A program made the translations under genes and the position numbers. Below are positions 1 to 8,275 of a stretch of DNA of 64,000 nucleotides, one piece after another. The number at the start of each line of letters is the position of its first letter. Position 1 is the first letter of the stretch. The stretch is taken from the NCBI GenBank assembly GCA_030424865.1, contig JAUHVR010000011.1, forward strand, positions 114,118 to 178,117. Reading direction: 5' to 3'. The notes below the pieces were generated by a model. It was given only the letters and a program-made list of their open reading frames with translations. It ran no database searches and was not told the origin of the DNA. The stretch comes from Alphaproteobacteria bacterium. Its GTDB lineage: Bacteria > Pseudomonadota > Alphaproteobacteria > Rhodobacterales > Rhodobacteraceae.

Positions 1-75
1 CGTCTATCACCGGGGCAAGACAGCTTGCAAGCCGCCTTGACCAAGCGGCCACTGCGGCACGTCGCGCAAAATGCA

Positions 76-105
76 TTGTGAAACTTGGGGCGGTGCCCCT
101 ATATT
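76..105 (+). promoter_or_regulatory. Putative sigma70 promoter of irr
   Basis: TTGTGA (76-81) and TATATT (100-105) are separated by 18 bp, about 30 bp before the irr start codon. The C-run just before the -10 (CCCCTATATT) resembles other promoters in this window. Bases 1-75 upstream show no coding region, only a short GCCGC/GCGGC inverted repeat at 31-49. No Irr or Fur box was recognised, so autoregulation cannot be judged. Confidence 0.5.
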
Positions 106-134
106 GTCAGGAAGTCAAGGAGCACGGCAGTCCG

Positions 135-554
135 ATGGACGCACAAGCAATCGAGCGTGGCACAACCTGGGTCGGCGGATCCGGCCTGCGCCCCACCCGC
201 CAGCGCGTGGCACTGGCAGCCCTTCTGGTCGGCGACGGCAAGAACCGCCACGTCACGGCCGAAAGCCTGTTCGAGGCCGCCAAGGGCGTGGGCGAAAGCG
301 TGTCGCTGGCCACGGTCTACAACACCCTGCGCGCCTTTTGCGACGCCGGGCTGATGCAGGAAGTCACGGTCGACGGCTCGAAAAGCTATTTCGACACCAA
401 TGTGCACGACCACCCGCATTTCTATTGGGAAGACGAGCACCGCCTGACCGACGCCCCGGCTGACCAGCTGGTCATCACCCAGCTGCCCGATGCGCCTGAC
501 GGGGCCGAGATTGCCTCGGTCGACGTTGTCATTCGCCTGCGCAAAAAGAGCTAG
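135..554 (+). CDS. irr: Fur-family transcriptional regulator Irr (iron/heme response)
   Basis: The 139-aa product has the Fur winged-helix N-domain ([14 protein letters not shown], then [12 protein letters not shown] as the recognition region) and a dimerisation/metal domain with the histidine-rich stretch [14 protein letters not shown]. That HxHxH-type segment is typical of alphaproteobacterial Irr, which senses iron status through heme. The CxxC zinc pairs of classical Fur are absent. The start at 135 is favoured by AAGGAG at 117-122 and by the usual Irr length; a longer in-frame start at 78 would add a non-conserved tail. Irr typically represses heme synthesis and activates iron-sparing genes when iron is low. 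The next gene is a tRNA on the opposite strand, so irr is probably monocistronic. Confidence 0.9.
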   Translation: MDAQAIERGTTWVGGSGLRPTRQRVALAALLVGDGKNRHVTAESLFEAAKGVGESVSLATVYNTLRAFCDAGLMQEVTVDGSKSYFDTNVHDHPHFYWEDEHRLTDAPADQLVITQLPDAPDGAEIASVDVVIRLRKKS

Positions 555-575
555 GTCTCAGCCTGTCGAAATCCC

Positions 576-661
<86 letters not shown>

Positions 662-671
662 CAGTGGCGCG

Positions 672-699
672 ACCATAGCCTCTGCCCCGGCAGTGTAAA
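672..699 (-). promoter_or_regulatory. Putative promoter of tRNA-Leu
   Basis: On the minus strand TTTACA (694-699) and TATGGT (672-677) are 16 bp apart, ten bases before the tRNA 5' end. Placement fits a tRNA promoter, but the -10 is a weak match. Confidence 0.4.
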
Positions 700-711
700 G
701 CCGATCCGACC

Positions 712-1254
712 CTAAAGATCCTGCCCTTTCGGCTCTAGCAGAAAGCGCCGCTCGGCCAGCCAGGGGTTCAGTGCCAGCGCCTTGCGCAGCACCACCTGCG
801 CTTCGTCATCCCGCTTGAGCGCGATCAACGTCATCGCCTTGCCGGCAATCGCTGCAACGTGGCGCGGCGAGCGTGCCAGCGCCAGGTCAAGATCGATCAG
901 CGCGGTCTCGTAGTCTCCGGTCAGGAACCGCACAAAGGCGCGCTGGTTGTAGCCTTCGGCGTAGTCCGGGCAATAGGCAACCAGCTCGTCGAACTGCTCA
1001 AGCGCGCGGCCGAAGTCATAGCTTGCGCGTTGCCCCATACCCGCATCCAGCATCTTTTGCGACTTGTTATCCGGCGCATCCGCCCAGAGCGCCCACATCT
1101 GGTTGGCGATCTGCTGCCCTTCGTATTCTGACGTGGCACTTTGCACCTGGCTGATCAGTCTTGTCAGCGCAGCGTCGTGATCCGGGGCGGGCGGGCAGGT
1201 CTCGGCCAGAACGGGCGAGGCCAGAAGGATGGCGATCAGGGCAAGCGGTTTCAT
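712..1254 (-). CDS. Exported TPR-repeat protein
   Basis: The 180-aa product begins with a clear Sec signal peptide (MKPLALIAILLASPVLA) and so is probably periplasmic. The rest is helical with tetratricopeptide repeats, roughly at residues 75-170 (for example YDFGRALEQFDELVAYCPD and YETALIDLDLALARSPRH). TPR arrays normally bind peptides or partner proteins; the partner is not evident here. The start at 1254 gives the intact signal peptide. It is transcribed away from lrp/putR on the same strand, with a 30-bp gap, so the two could share a transcript. No catalytic motif was seen and a specific role cannot be assigned. Confidence 0.8.
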   Translation of the reverse strand: MKPLALIAILLASPVLAETCPPAPDHDAALTRLISQVQSATSEYEGQQIANQMWALWADAPDNKSQKMLDAGMGQRASYDFGRALEQFDELVAYCPDYAEGYNQRAFVRFLTGDYETALIDLDLALARSPRHVAAIAGKAMTLIALKRDDEAQVVLRKALALNPWLAERRFLLEPKGQDL

Positions 1255-1284
1255 GCACCGATGGTGGCGCATCCCACGCAGGAA

Positions 1285-1755
1285 TCAAGTCACGTCGGCA
1301 AGACCGTCTTCTTTCACGGCCTCCATCGCCACATAGGTCGAGGTCGAAGCAACGTATGGCAAGGTCGATACCTTTTCGGCCAGAACCGTGCGATAGGCCC
1401 GCATATCCGGTGTCCGCACCTTGAGCAGATAGTCGAAATTCCCGGCGATCAGATGCGCCTGTTCGATCTCGGGTGTTGCCAGAACCGCCTGATTGAAAGC
1501 GGTCAGCGCCGCCTCTCGGGTGTCGGTCAGTTTGACCTCGACAAAGGCAACGTGGTCGATGCCCAGGCGCACCGGATCCAGGATCGCGCGATATCCGCGG
1601 ATGACGCCCAGCGTCTCGAGCCGCCGCAGTCGGGCCTGGGTCGGGGTCTTGGACAGGCCAATGGCCTCGGCCAGCGCCGTGATGCTGATCCGACCGTCGG
1701 TCGAAAGGTACGACAGAATCGCCCTGTCATGCCGATCAAGGTCAAGGTTGCTCAT
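1285..1755 (-). CDS. putR: Lrp/AsnC-family regulator, probable PutR (proline catabolism)
   Basis: The 156-aa protein has an N-terminal winged helix-turn-helix (LDRHDRAILSYLSTDGRIS ... LRRLETLGVIRGYRA) followed by the RAM ligand-binding domain (residues about 70-150, with HLIAGNFDYLLKV). It is transcribed divergently from putA across a 118-bp gap. In alphaproteobacteria this arrangement is that of PutR, the proline-responsive activator of putA. The start at 1755 gives the normal Lrp length; upstream in-frame extension would run into putA. The PutR role rests on context plus family; the DNA-binding target was not located. Confidence 0.88.
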   Translation of the reverse strand: MSNLDLDRHDRAILSYLSTDGRISITALAEAIGLSKTPTQARLRRLETLGVIRGYRAILDPVRLGIDHVAFVEVKLTDTREAALTAFNQAVLATPEIEQAHLIAGNFDYLLKVRTPDMRAYRTVLAEKVSTLPYVASTSTYVAMEAVKEDGLADVT

Positions 1756-1873
1756 TGTTCCGCAAATGCCCCCAAAATAGGTGAATTCGACCACGGGAAG
1801 GCAAACTATAGCCGATTTTCCTGAACCCGGAAAGATATCCTGCACACAACCACGTTTCCCCAGAGGCCCTGCC
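1756..1873. promoter_or_regulatory. putR-putA divergent control region
   Basis: This 118-bp gap separates the two divergent start codons and must carry both promoters and any PutR site. It is visibly AT-richer than the flanking genes (for example around 1770-1830). No convincing -35/-10 pair or palindrome was picked out by eye. AGAGG at 1862-1866 is the likely putA ribosome-binding site. Confidence 0.5.
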
Positions 1874-4800
1874 ATGACGGATATCCGCGCCCGCATCGAT
1901 GATGCCACCTATGTCGACGAATCTGCAGAGATCCTGCGCCTGACCCAGCAGGCCGATCTGTCCAGCGACGACCGCAACGCGATCTGCGCGCGGGCCGTTA
2001 CGCTGGTCGAGCGCATCCGCGCCGACAAGAAGCCAGGGCTCATGGAGACCTTTCTGGCCGAATACGGCCTGTCCACCGACGAAGGTGTTGCGCTCATGTG
2101 TCTGGCCGAGGCGCTGTTGCGTGTGCCCGATGCCGAAACCATCGACGCCCTGATCGAAGACAAGATCGCCCCTTCGGACTGGGGACGGCATATGGGGCAT
2201 TCGACTTCGCCTCTGGTCAACGCCTCGACCTGGGCGCTGATGCTGACGGGCCGCGTGTTGCAGGACGAGGCACCGGGCCCGGTGGGCCACCTGCGGGCCG
2301 CAATCCGGCGCCTGGGCGAGCCGGTGATTCGCACCGCGGTCGCCCGCGCGATGAAGGAAATGGGCGCTCAGTTCGTGCTGGGTGAAACCATCGAGGCCGC
2401 GATGAAACGCGGCCGCGCGATGGAGGACCGGGGCTACACCTACTCCTACGACATGCTGGGCGAGGCCGCCCGAACCGAAGGTGACGCCCGTCGATATCAC
2501 CTGGCCTATTCCGCTGCGATCAGCGCCATTGCGGGCGCGGCAAAGCACGATGACATCGCGCAGAACCCCGGCATTTCGGTCAAACTCTCGGCGCTTTATC
2601 CGCGCTACGAAGAGGCCCAGCGCGCTGACGTCATGACCCATCTGGTGCCGCGCCTGCAGACCCTGGCAGAGCTGGCGGCCTCGGCCGGGATCGGTTTGAA
2701 CGTCGACGCCGAAGAGGCCGGGCGGCTGTCGCTGTCGCTGGATGTGATCGAGGCCGCGCTGGCCGGAAGTTCGCTTGCCGATTGGCAGGGCTTTGGCGTC
2801 GTGGTGCAGGCCTATGGGCCGCGTGCGAGCCATGTGATCGACTGGCTTTACGACCTCGCCACCCGGCTGGATCGGCGTATCATGGTGCGGCTGGTCAAGG
2901 GCGCCTATTGGGACACCGAGATCAAGCTGGCGCAGGTCAATGGGCTTGATGCCTTTCCGGTCTTCACCAACAAGGCGGCAACGGACGTCAGCTATATCGC
3001 CAACGCCCGCAAACTGCTGAGCATGACCGACCGGATCTATCCGCAATTCGCCACGCACAACGCGCATACGGTGGCGGCGATCCTGCACATGGGCGGAGAC
3101 CCTGACGCCTATGAATTCCAACGGCTGCACGGCATGGGCGAGGCACTGCACGACATCGTCAAGTCGGACGCAGGCACCCGCTGCCGGATTTACGCGCCTG
3201 TCGGCGCGCACCGCGATCTGCTGGCCTATCTGGTGCGGCGGCTGCTGGAAAACGGCGCGAACAGCTCGTTCGTGAACCAGATCGTCGACAAGGATGTGCC
3301 GCCCGAGGTCGTCGTCGCCGATCCCTTTGACCGGATCGAGCCCGGAGGCATTGCCACCGGCACTCAGCTTTTCGCCCCCGAACGCCCCAACTCCAAGGGG
3401 TTTGACCTGCAACACCGTCCCACGCTGACGCGGATCGAAACGGCCATGCAGCCGCATCACGCTGCGCAGTGGACCGCGCGTCCGCTGGTGGTGACCCAAA
3501 CCGCGTTTGGAACCACCGACCCGGTACTGAATCCTGCCGACGCGGGCGACACCGTCGGGCATGTGACCTGGGCCACTGCCGACACCGTGCGGCAGGCCGC
3601 AGCGGACGCCAGCCCCTGGGCGGTCCCCGCCTCCGAGCGGACCGAGGTTCTGAACCGTGCGGCAGACCTGTACGAGGCGCATTTCGGAGAGTTTTTCGCA
3701 CTTTTGACCCGCGAGGCGGGCAAGACCCTGCCTGATGCGGTCGCAGAGCTGCGCGAGGCCGTTGATTTCCTGCGCTACTACGGCACCCAGACCGATGGCG
3801 CCGCGCCCGTGGGCACATTTGCCTGCATCTCTCCCTGGAACTTCCCCTTGGCGATTTTCTCTGGCCAGATCTCGGCGGCGCTGGCCGCAGGCAACGCGGT
3901 TCTGGCGAAACCGGCGGAACAGACGCCGCTGGTGGCCACCCGCGCCATCGAGCTGCTGCACGACGCCGGCGTGCCGGTCAGTGCCCTGCAATTGCTGCCG
4001 GGTGCCGGAGAGGTCGGCGCAGCCCTGACCGCGCAGCCGCAGGTCGGCGGCGTGGCCTTTACCGGCTCGACCGAGACCGCGCAGGTCATTCACCGTGCGA
4101 TTGCCGATCACCTGCCCCCCGGCGCGCCGTTCATTGCCGAAACCGGCGGGCTGAACGCCATGATCGTCGACAGCACCGCCCTGCCCGAACAGGCCGTGCA
4201 GGCCGTTGTCGAAAGCGCGTTCCAATCGGCGGGACAGCGGTGTTCGGCCCTGCGGTGTCTCTATCTGCAAGAGGACATCGCCGAGGACGTGCTGACCATG
4301 TTGCGCGGCGCGATGCGTTGTCTCAAGGTCGGCGACCCCTGGCGCTTGTCGACCGACACCGGCCCGGTGATCGACGCCGAAGCCAAGGCCGGGATCGAGG
4401 CGCATATCGCGGCGGCGCACGCCGAGGGACGTGTGATCGAACAGATCAGAACTCCGGATCAGGGCCACTTCGTGGCACCGACACTGATCAAGGTCGGCGG
4501 CATCGCGGACCTGCAGCGCGAGATTTTTGGCCCGGTCCTGCATGTCGCGACCTACCGGGCCGAGGATCTGGACGCGGTCATTGATGCGATCAACGCAACA
4601 GGCTACGGGCTGACCTTTGGCCTGCAGACCCGGATCGATGACCGGGTGCAGCACGTGGCCGACCGGGTGCACGCGGGCAACGTCTATGTGAACCGCAACC
4701 AGATCGGCGCGATTGTCGGCAGCCAGCCCTTTGGCGGCGAAGGGCTTTCGGGCACCGGGCCCAAGGCCGGCGGCCCGGCCTATGTAAACCGGTTCCGCAT

Positions 4801-5284
4801 GTCGACGGCGCCTGAACATCAGGCGGCAGCTTCCGGCGAGGTCTCACAGAGCGAGATTGCCGCCCGGATCGCCAAGGCCCCGCAGGGTGCACAGGAAACC
4901 CGCACCTCTTTGCCCGGCCCCACCGGCGAATCGAACCAGCTGTCGACCCATGCCCGCCCGCCGGTCCTGTGCCTTGGCCCCGGACCCGAGGCGGCGGCGC
5001 AGCAAGCACAGGCCATCACCGCGTTGGGTGGTCGACCCGTTGTTCTGCCCGAGTCGGTCGAGGCCGAGGCACTGAGCGAACTCGACGGTCTGTCAGGTGT
5101 GATCTGGTGGGGGGACGGCGACACCGCGCGCTCCTACCGCAAGGCGCTGGCAGCCCGGCTCGGCCCGATCTTACCGCTGATCACCGGCCTGCCGGACGCG
5201 GGTCATGCCCGGGCCGAGCGGCACGTCTGCATCGACACAACCGCCGCCGGCGGAAACGCGGCGCTTCTCAGCGGCAAGGGTTGA
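1874..5284 (+). CDS. putA: Bifunctional proline dehydrogenase / glutamate-semialdehyde dehydrogenase PutA
   Basis: The 1136-aa enzyme oxidises proline to P5C (FAD domain) and then to glutamate (NAD domain), channelling the intermediate. The first third is the proline dehydrogenase barrel (FVLGETIEAAMKRG, MVRLVKGAYWDTEIK). The second is an aldehyde dehydrogenase with SPWNFPLAIF, the glutamate in FIAETGGLNAMIVD and catalytic Cys in AGQRCSALRCLY; the end motif is QPFGGEGLSGTGPKAGG. There is no N-terminal ribbon-helix-helix repressor domain, consistent with control by the divergent Lrp-type PutR. After about residue 980 there is a roughly 150-residue C-terminal extension, as in longer PutA types. 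It probably feeds carbon and nitrogen from imported proline into glutamate. Confidence 0.97.
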   Translation: MTDIRARIDDATYVDESAEILRLTQQADLSSDDRNAICARAVTLVERIRADKKPGLMETFLAEYGLSTDEGVALMCLAEALLRVPDAETIDALIEDKIAPSDWGRHMGHSTSPLVNASTWALMLTGRVLQDEAPGPVGHLRAAIRRLGEPVIRTAVARAMKEMGAQFVLGETIEAAMKRGRAMEDRGYTYSYDMLGEAARTEGDARRYHLAYSAAISAIAGAAKHDDIAQNPGISVKLSALYPRYEEAQRADVMTHLVPRLQTLAELAASAGIGLNVDAEEAGRLSLSLDVIEAALAGSSLADWQGFGVVVQAYGPRASHVIDWLYDLATRLDRRIMVRLVKGAYWDTEIKLAQVNGLDAFPVFTNKAATDVSYIANARKLLSMTDRIYPQFATHNAHTVAAILHMGGDPDAYEFQRLHGMGEALHDIVKSDAGTRCRIYAPVGAHRDLLAYLVRRLLENGANSSFVNQIVDKDVPPEVVVADPFDRIEPGGIATGTQLFAPERPNSKGFDLQHRPTLTRIETAMQPHHAAQWTARPLVVTQTAFGTTDPVLNPADAGDTVGHVTWATADTVRQAAADASPWAVPASERTEVLNRAADLYEAHFGEFFALLTREAGKTLPDAVAELREAVDFLRYYGTQTDGAAPVGTFACISPWNFPLAIFSGQISAALAAGNAVLAKPAEQTPLVATRAIELLHDAGVPVSALQLLPGAGEVGAALTAQPQVGGVAFTGSTETAQVIHRAIADHLPPGAPFIAETGGLNAMIVDSTALPEQAVQAVVESAFQSAGQRCSALRCLYLQEDIAEDVLTMLRGAMRCLKVGDPWRLSTDTGPVIDAEAKAGIEAHIAAAHAEGRVIEQIRTPDQGHFVAPTLIKVGGIADLQREIFGPVLHVATYRAEDLDAVIDAINATGYGLTFGLQTRIDDRVQHVADRVHAGNVYVNRNQIGAIVGSQPFGGEGLSGTGPKAGGPAYVNRFRMSTAPEHQAAASGEVSQSEIAARIAKAPQGAQETRTSLPGPTGESNQLSTHARPPVLCLGPGPEAAAQQAQAITALGGRPVVLPESVEAEALSELDGLSGVIWWGDGDTARSYRKALAARLGPILPLITGLPDAGHARAERHVCIDTTAAGGNAALLSGKG

Positions 5285-5315
5285 CCTTGCCGCCCGCACA
5301 TCGCAGCGTCGGGCC

Positions 5316-6089
5316 ATGTTTCCGATACGCGATCACAACCCCTCGGGCCGAACGCCCTATGTGACCTACGCCCTGATTGCGGCCAATGTTCTGATCTTTC
5401 TCAGCTATTGGTCGCTGTTCAGCGACCCTCGCGCGCTGAACCAGTTCTTCTTTGACTGGGCGCTGATCCCGGCCAGGCTGAATTCGGGGGACAACCCGCT
5501 GGCGCTGGTGACCTCGATGTTCCTGCACGGCGGGGTCATGCACCTGGCCGGGAACATGCTGTTCCTGTTCATCTTTGGCGACAACATGGAAGACGAGATG
5601 GGGCATCTGCCCTTTCTGGTCTTCTATCTGGTCTGCGGCATCGGCGCGGCGCTGGCGCAATACCTTGGCGCGCCGTTTTCGCGCGTGCCCATGGTCGGGG
5701 CGTCAGGCGCCATCGCAGGTGTCATGGGCGGCTATCTGCTGCTCTTTCCAAAAGCGCGGGTCGACATTTTGCTGATCATCGTGATCTTCATCCGGATCTT
5801 CCCGGTCCCCGCCTGGATCGTCCTTGCCCTGTGGTTCGGTATGCAAATGATCGGCATTGCCGGATCGTCGGCCGACGCAGGCGGCGTTGCCTATCTGGCG
5901 CATGCGGGCGGCTTTGTGGCCGGGCTGGTGCTGACCCTGCCGCTGTGGCTCAAGCTGGGGGGACCGGGGTTCTGGGCCACGTCCGACGGCCACCCGCCCC
6001 ACCCCGAGGCACAGTACAAGCTGAGCCGCTCAAGCATTCCGCGCGCGGGCCGCAACAGCCGCATTCCGACCATCAAGAGACGCCGATGA
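5316..6089 (+). CDS. Rhomboid-family intramembrane serine protease
   Basis: The 257-aa protein has about six hydrophobic segments and the rhomboid signatures: the HGGVMHLAGNMLFLF helix 2 motif (His/Asn oxyanion residues), catalytic Ser in VGASGAIAGVMGG, and catalytic His in YLAHAGGFVAGL. It should cleave transmembrane helices of inner-membrane substrates; the substrate is unknown. The start at 5316 (MFPIRDHNPSGRTPYVTY) is the usual beginning of bacterial rhomboids of this group. The C-terminal ~40 residues are basic and probably cytoplasmic. It overlaps the next gene by 4 bp (ATGA), suggesting translational coupling. Confidence 0.9.
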   Translation: MFPIRDHNPSGRTPYVTYALIAANVLIFLSYWSLFSDPRALNQFFFDWALIPARLNSGDNPLALVTSMFLHGGVMHLAGNMLFLFIFGDNMEDEMGHLPFLVFYLVCGIGAALAQYLGAPFSRVPMVGASGAIAGVMGGYLLLFPKARVDILLIIVIFIRIFPVPAWIVLALWFGMQMIGIAGSSADAGGVAYLAHAGGFVAGLVLTLPLWLKLGGPGFWATSDGHPPHPEAQYKLSRSSIPRAGRNSRIPTIKRRR

Positions 6090-6457
6090 CCTCATACACC
6101 CTGACCTGCCATTGCGGCGCTGTCGAACTGGCGCTTGATATCCCCAAACCGCTGGCCGAGACCGCGCGTCGTTGTAACTGTTCGTTCTGCCGCCGTCGCG
6201 GCGCAGCTGCCGTCACGGTGCCGTTGGGCAGCCTGCAGGTGACCAAGGGCGAAGAGAACCTGACGCTGTACCAGTTCAACACCAACACCGCGCGGCATTT
6301 CTTTTGCAGGACCTGCGGGATTTACACACATCACCAACGGCGCTCGAACCCGAACGAATACGGTGTCAACCTGGGGGCCCTGAACGGTGTGAACCCGCGG
6401 GACCTGGGGGTGATCAGGTGGGTCGACGGGGTGAACCACCCCTCGGACGCCAAATAG
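6086..6457 (+). CDS. GFA-family (glutathione-dependent formaldehyde-activating-like) zinc protein
   Basis: The 123-aa product carries the two zinc sites of the GFA fold: CHCGAVEL near residue 8, CNCSFCRRRG near residue 34 and FFCRTCGIYTHH near residue 81. GFA-domain proteins are small zinc beta-folds; the founding member promotes the formaldehyde-glutathione adduct, but most relatives have unknown substrates. The start overlaps the rhomboid stop by four bases. It ends 3 bp before the 3' end of the convergent phosphatase gene on the other strand, with no room for a separate terminator. Confidence 0.85.
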   Translation: MTSYTLTCHCGAVELALDIPKPLAETARRCNCSFCRRRGAAAVTVPLGSLQVTKGEENLTLYQFNTNTARHFFCRTCGIYTHHQRRSNPNEYGVNLGALNGVNPRDLGVIRWVDGVNHPSDAK

Positions 6458-6460
6458 GCG

Positions 6461-7252
6461 TCAGACCTCGCGCAGGGTCTTGGCGAAACGGCTGAACAGC
6501 TCGTTGTTGGCGCAAAGGATAGAGCCGGTTTCCAGCGGGTCCTGGCCTTCGCGCACCCCTTCCAGCAGACCGCCGGCCTCGGTCACGATCAGCGACCCGG
6601 CAGCGATGTCCCAGATGTTCAGCTCGCGTTCCCAATAGCCGTCGTAGCGGCCCGCCGCCACATAGGCCAGGTCCAGCGCCGCCGCGCCCCAGCGGCGCAC
6701 ACCGGCGCATTCGGGCATCAGGCGGGCCAGGTCCTTCAACGTAGCAGGCAGGGTGCGCTTGGCGGCAAAGGGCACGCCGGTGGCAAAGACCGCCTCGATC
6801 ATCGCGGTCCGGCCCGAGACCCGCAAACGCTTGCTGTCATTCAGCCAGGCGCCCGCGCCTTTTTCGGCATAGAACATCTCGTCCTTGGCGGGGTCAAAGA
6901 CCACTGCCGAAACGATCTTGCCCTTGTGTTCCAGCGCAATCGAGACCGCCCAATGCGGCATGCCGTGCAGAAAGTTCGTTGTGCCGTCCAGCGGATCGAC
7001 AATCCAGCGGCGGGTCGGATCCGCGCCTTCAATCTCGCCACCCTCTTCGCCCAGCCAGCCATAGTTCGGACGCGCGCCCAGCAGTTCCTCTTTCAGGATG
7101 TTTTCCGCCGCGATATCAGCGCGGCTGACAAAATCACCGGCGCCCTTCATCGAGACCTGCAGGTTTTCGACCTCGCGGAAGTCCTTGACCAGCGAACGCC
7201 CCGCCTTGCGCGCGGCCTTGATCATGATGTTGAGGTTGGCGCTGCCCTGCAT
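6461..7252 (-). CDS. suhB: Inositol monophosphatase family protein (SuhB-like)
   Basis: The 263-aa protein has the full metal-site set of the family: GEEGGE (about residue 68), the WIVDPLDGTTNFLHG signature (about residue 83) and WDIAAGSLIVTEAGG (about residue 217). It should hydrolyse inositol-1-phosphate or related phosphates with Mg2+; SuhB homologues also associate with transcription antitermination in E. coli, which is not testable here. The start at 7252 agrees with family length. A good promoter lies at 7284-7312. It is convergent with the GFA gene. Confidence 0.93.
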   Translation of the reverse strand: MQGSANLNIMIKAARKAGRSLVKDFREVENLQVSMKGAGDFVSRADIAAENILKEELLGARPNYGWLGEEGGEIEGADPTRRWIVDPLDGTTNFLHGMPHWAVSIALEHKGKIVSAVVFDPAKDEMFYAEKGAGAWLNDSKRLRVSGRTAMIEAVFATGVPFAAKRTLPATLKDLARLMPECAGVRRWGAAALDLAYVAAGRYDGYWERELNIWDIAAGSLIVTEAGGLLEGVREGQDPLETGSILCANNELFSRFAKTLREV

Positions 7253-7283
7253 CGTCCGGTTCCTTTGGGTGGATCAGAGCGCG

Positions 7284-7312
7284 CGTATACGCGCCCGAAC
7301 GCGGCTTGCCAA
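7284..7312 (-). promoter_or_regulatory. Putative promoter of suhB
   Basis: On the minus strand TTGGCA (7307-7312) and TATACG (7284-7289) are separated by exactly 17 bp, 31 bp before the suhB start codon. The -10 sits inside the palindrome GCGCGTATACGCGC (7281-7294), which could also serve as an operator. Confidence 0.6.
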
Positions 7313-7346
7313 GGGAAACCAGCGCATTGCAGGCATGCAATCCGGG

Positions 7347-7637
7347 TCAGGCCGGATCGCGGGGTGTTTCCTGCTGCCAGAACTCGCCCATCGCCACGAT
7401 ACAGGACTTGCCCGAGGCATAGGTGATCACCATGGTCCAGTCGCCCTGGGAATCGGTCCAGACTTCCATGATTTCTTCGGGATTGCGGATGCCGGTGGCC
7501 TGACGGGTCCCGCCATATTGCAAAGTCAGACGTTTGTGCATCTGGTCCTTTGGGGCGCAAAGGACCTCTGCAATGGGGGATCCCGCCCAGGCCGGGGCAG
7601 AAAACATGAGGAAGATCAAAGACATCATGGTTTTCAT
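7347..7637 (-). CDS. Small exported protein of unknown function
   Basis: The 96-aa product starts with a short signal peptide (MKTMMSLIFLMFSAPAWA) and has two cysteines (VLCAPKD and GKSCIVAM) that could form a disulfide in the periplasm. The rest looks like a small beta-rich domain (QGDWTMVITYASGKSC, then MGEFWQQE). Such short exported proteins are common in Rhodobacterales, but I do not recognise a named family. The start at 7637 is chosen because it gives an intact signal peptide; the upstream ribosome site is weak. It is divergent from the YHS gene. Confidence 0.72.
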   Translation of the reverse strand: MKTMMSLIFLMFSAPAWAGSPIAEVLCAPKDQMHKRLTLQYGGTRQATGIRNPEEIMEVWTDSQGDWTMVITYASGKSCIVAMGEFWQQETPRDPA

Positions 7638-7772
7638 ACGAAAAATGTAACAGTTTTGTGACGAAACACAAAGCGCCAAATTCACACGTCGCCTCACGAG
7701 AGCGTCAGGCGGGCTATCCAGATGCAACAGGGCGTCCCATTTTCGATCCACACGCTTTTCAGGAGGACCCCC

Positions 7773-8234
7773 ATGACCTTGACCCGCCGCCAGACGCTTG
7801 GATTGTTCGCTGCCGCAGGCACCGGACTTGCCCTGACCGCCCGCCCCGCCTTTGCCCGCGAACCCGATGTGTTCCAGAAGCAGGGCATCGCCATCAACGG
7901 CACCGACGCCGTGGCCTATTTCACCGATGCCAAGCCGGTGGCCGGATCGGCCAGCCACACCGTCGACTGGAACGGCGCCACCTGGCAGTTTGCCAGTGCC
8001 GAAAACGCCGCGACCTTTGGTGCAAACCCCGAGGCCTATGCCCCGCTCTTTGGCGGCTACTGCGCCTTTGCGGCCTCGCGCGGGTATCTTGCCCCGACGA
8101 TCCCCGAAGCCTGGACGGTCTATGAAAACCGCCTGTACCTGAACGCCAATCTGCGTGCCCGCGAACTTTGGCTGCAGGACGTCCCTGGCAATATCGCCAA
8201 GGGAAAGGCCAACTGGCCGGGCATTCTGGGCTGA
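7773..8234 (+). CDS. Tat-exported YHS-domain protein
   Basis: The 153-aa protein opens with a twin-arginine signal (MTLTRRQTLGLFAAAGTGLA, cleavage near AFA) and continues with a YHS-like domain (NGTDAVAYFTDAKPVAGSAS ... FGGYCAFAASRG). YHS domains are small modules thought to bind metals; exported single-domain forms are widespread in Rhodobacteraceae with no proven role. AGGAGG six bases before the ATG supports the start. Export by Tat suggests folding, perhaps with a metal, before secretion. The next gene encodes an AraC regulator 41 bp downstream; a functional link is unproven. Confidence 0.85.
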   Translation: MTLTRRQTLGLFAAAGTGLALTARPAFAREPDVFQKQGIAINGTDAVAYFTDAKPVAGSASHTVDWNGATWQFASAENAATFGANPEAYAPLFGGYCAFAASRGYLAPTIPEAWTVYENRLYLNANLRARELWLQDVPGNIAKGKANWPGILG

Positions 8235-8275
8235 ACCCGGGTCGACTTGGCACGACACCCGGCTAATATCCCCGC

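Noticed and set aside
1742..4819. Very long open frame opposite putA
   Set aside because: It is antisense to a certain gene, has no family motifs and reflects high GC in the third codon position.
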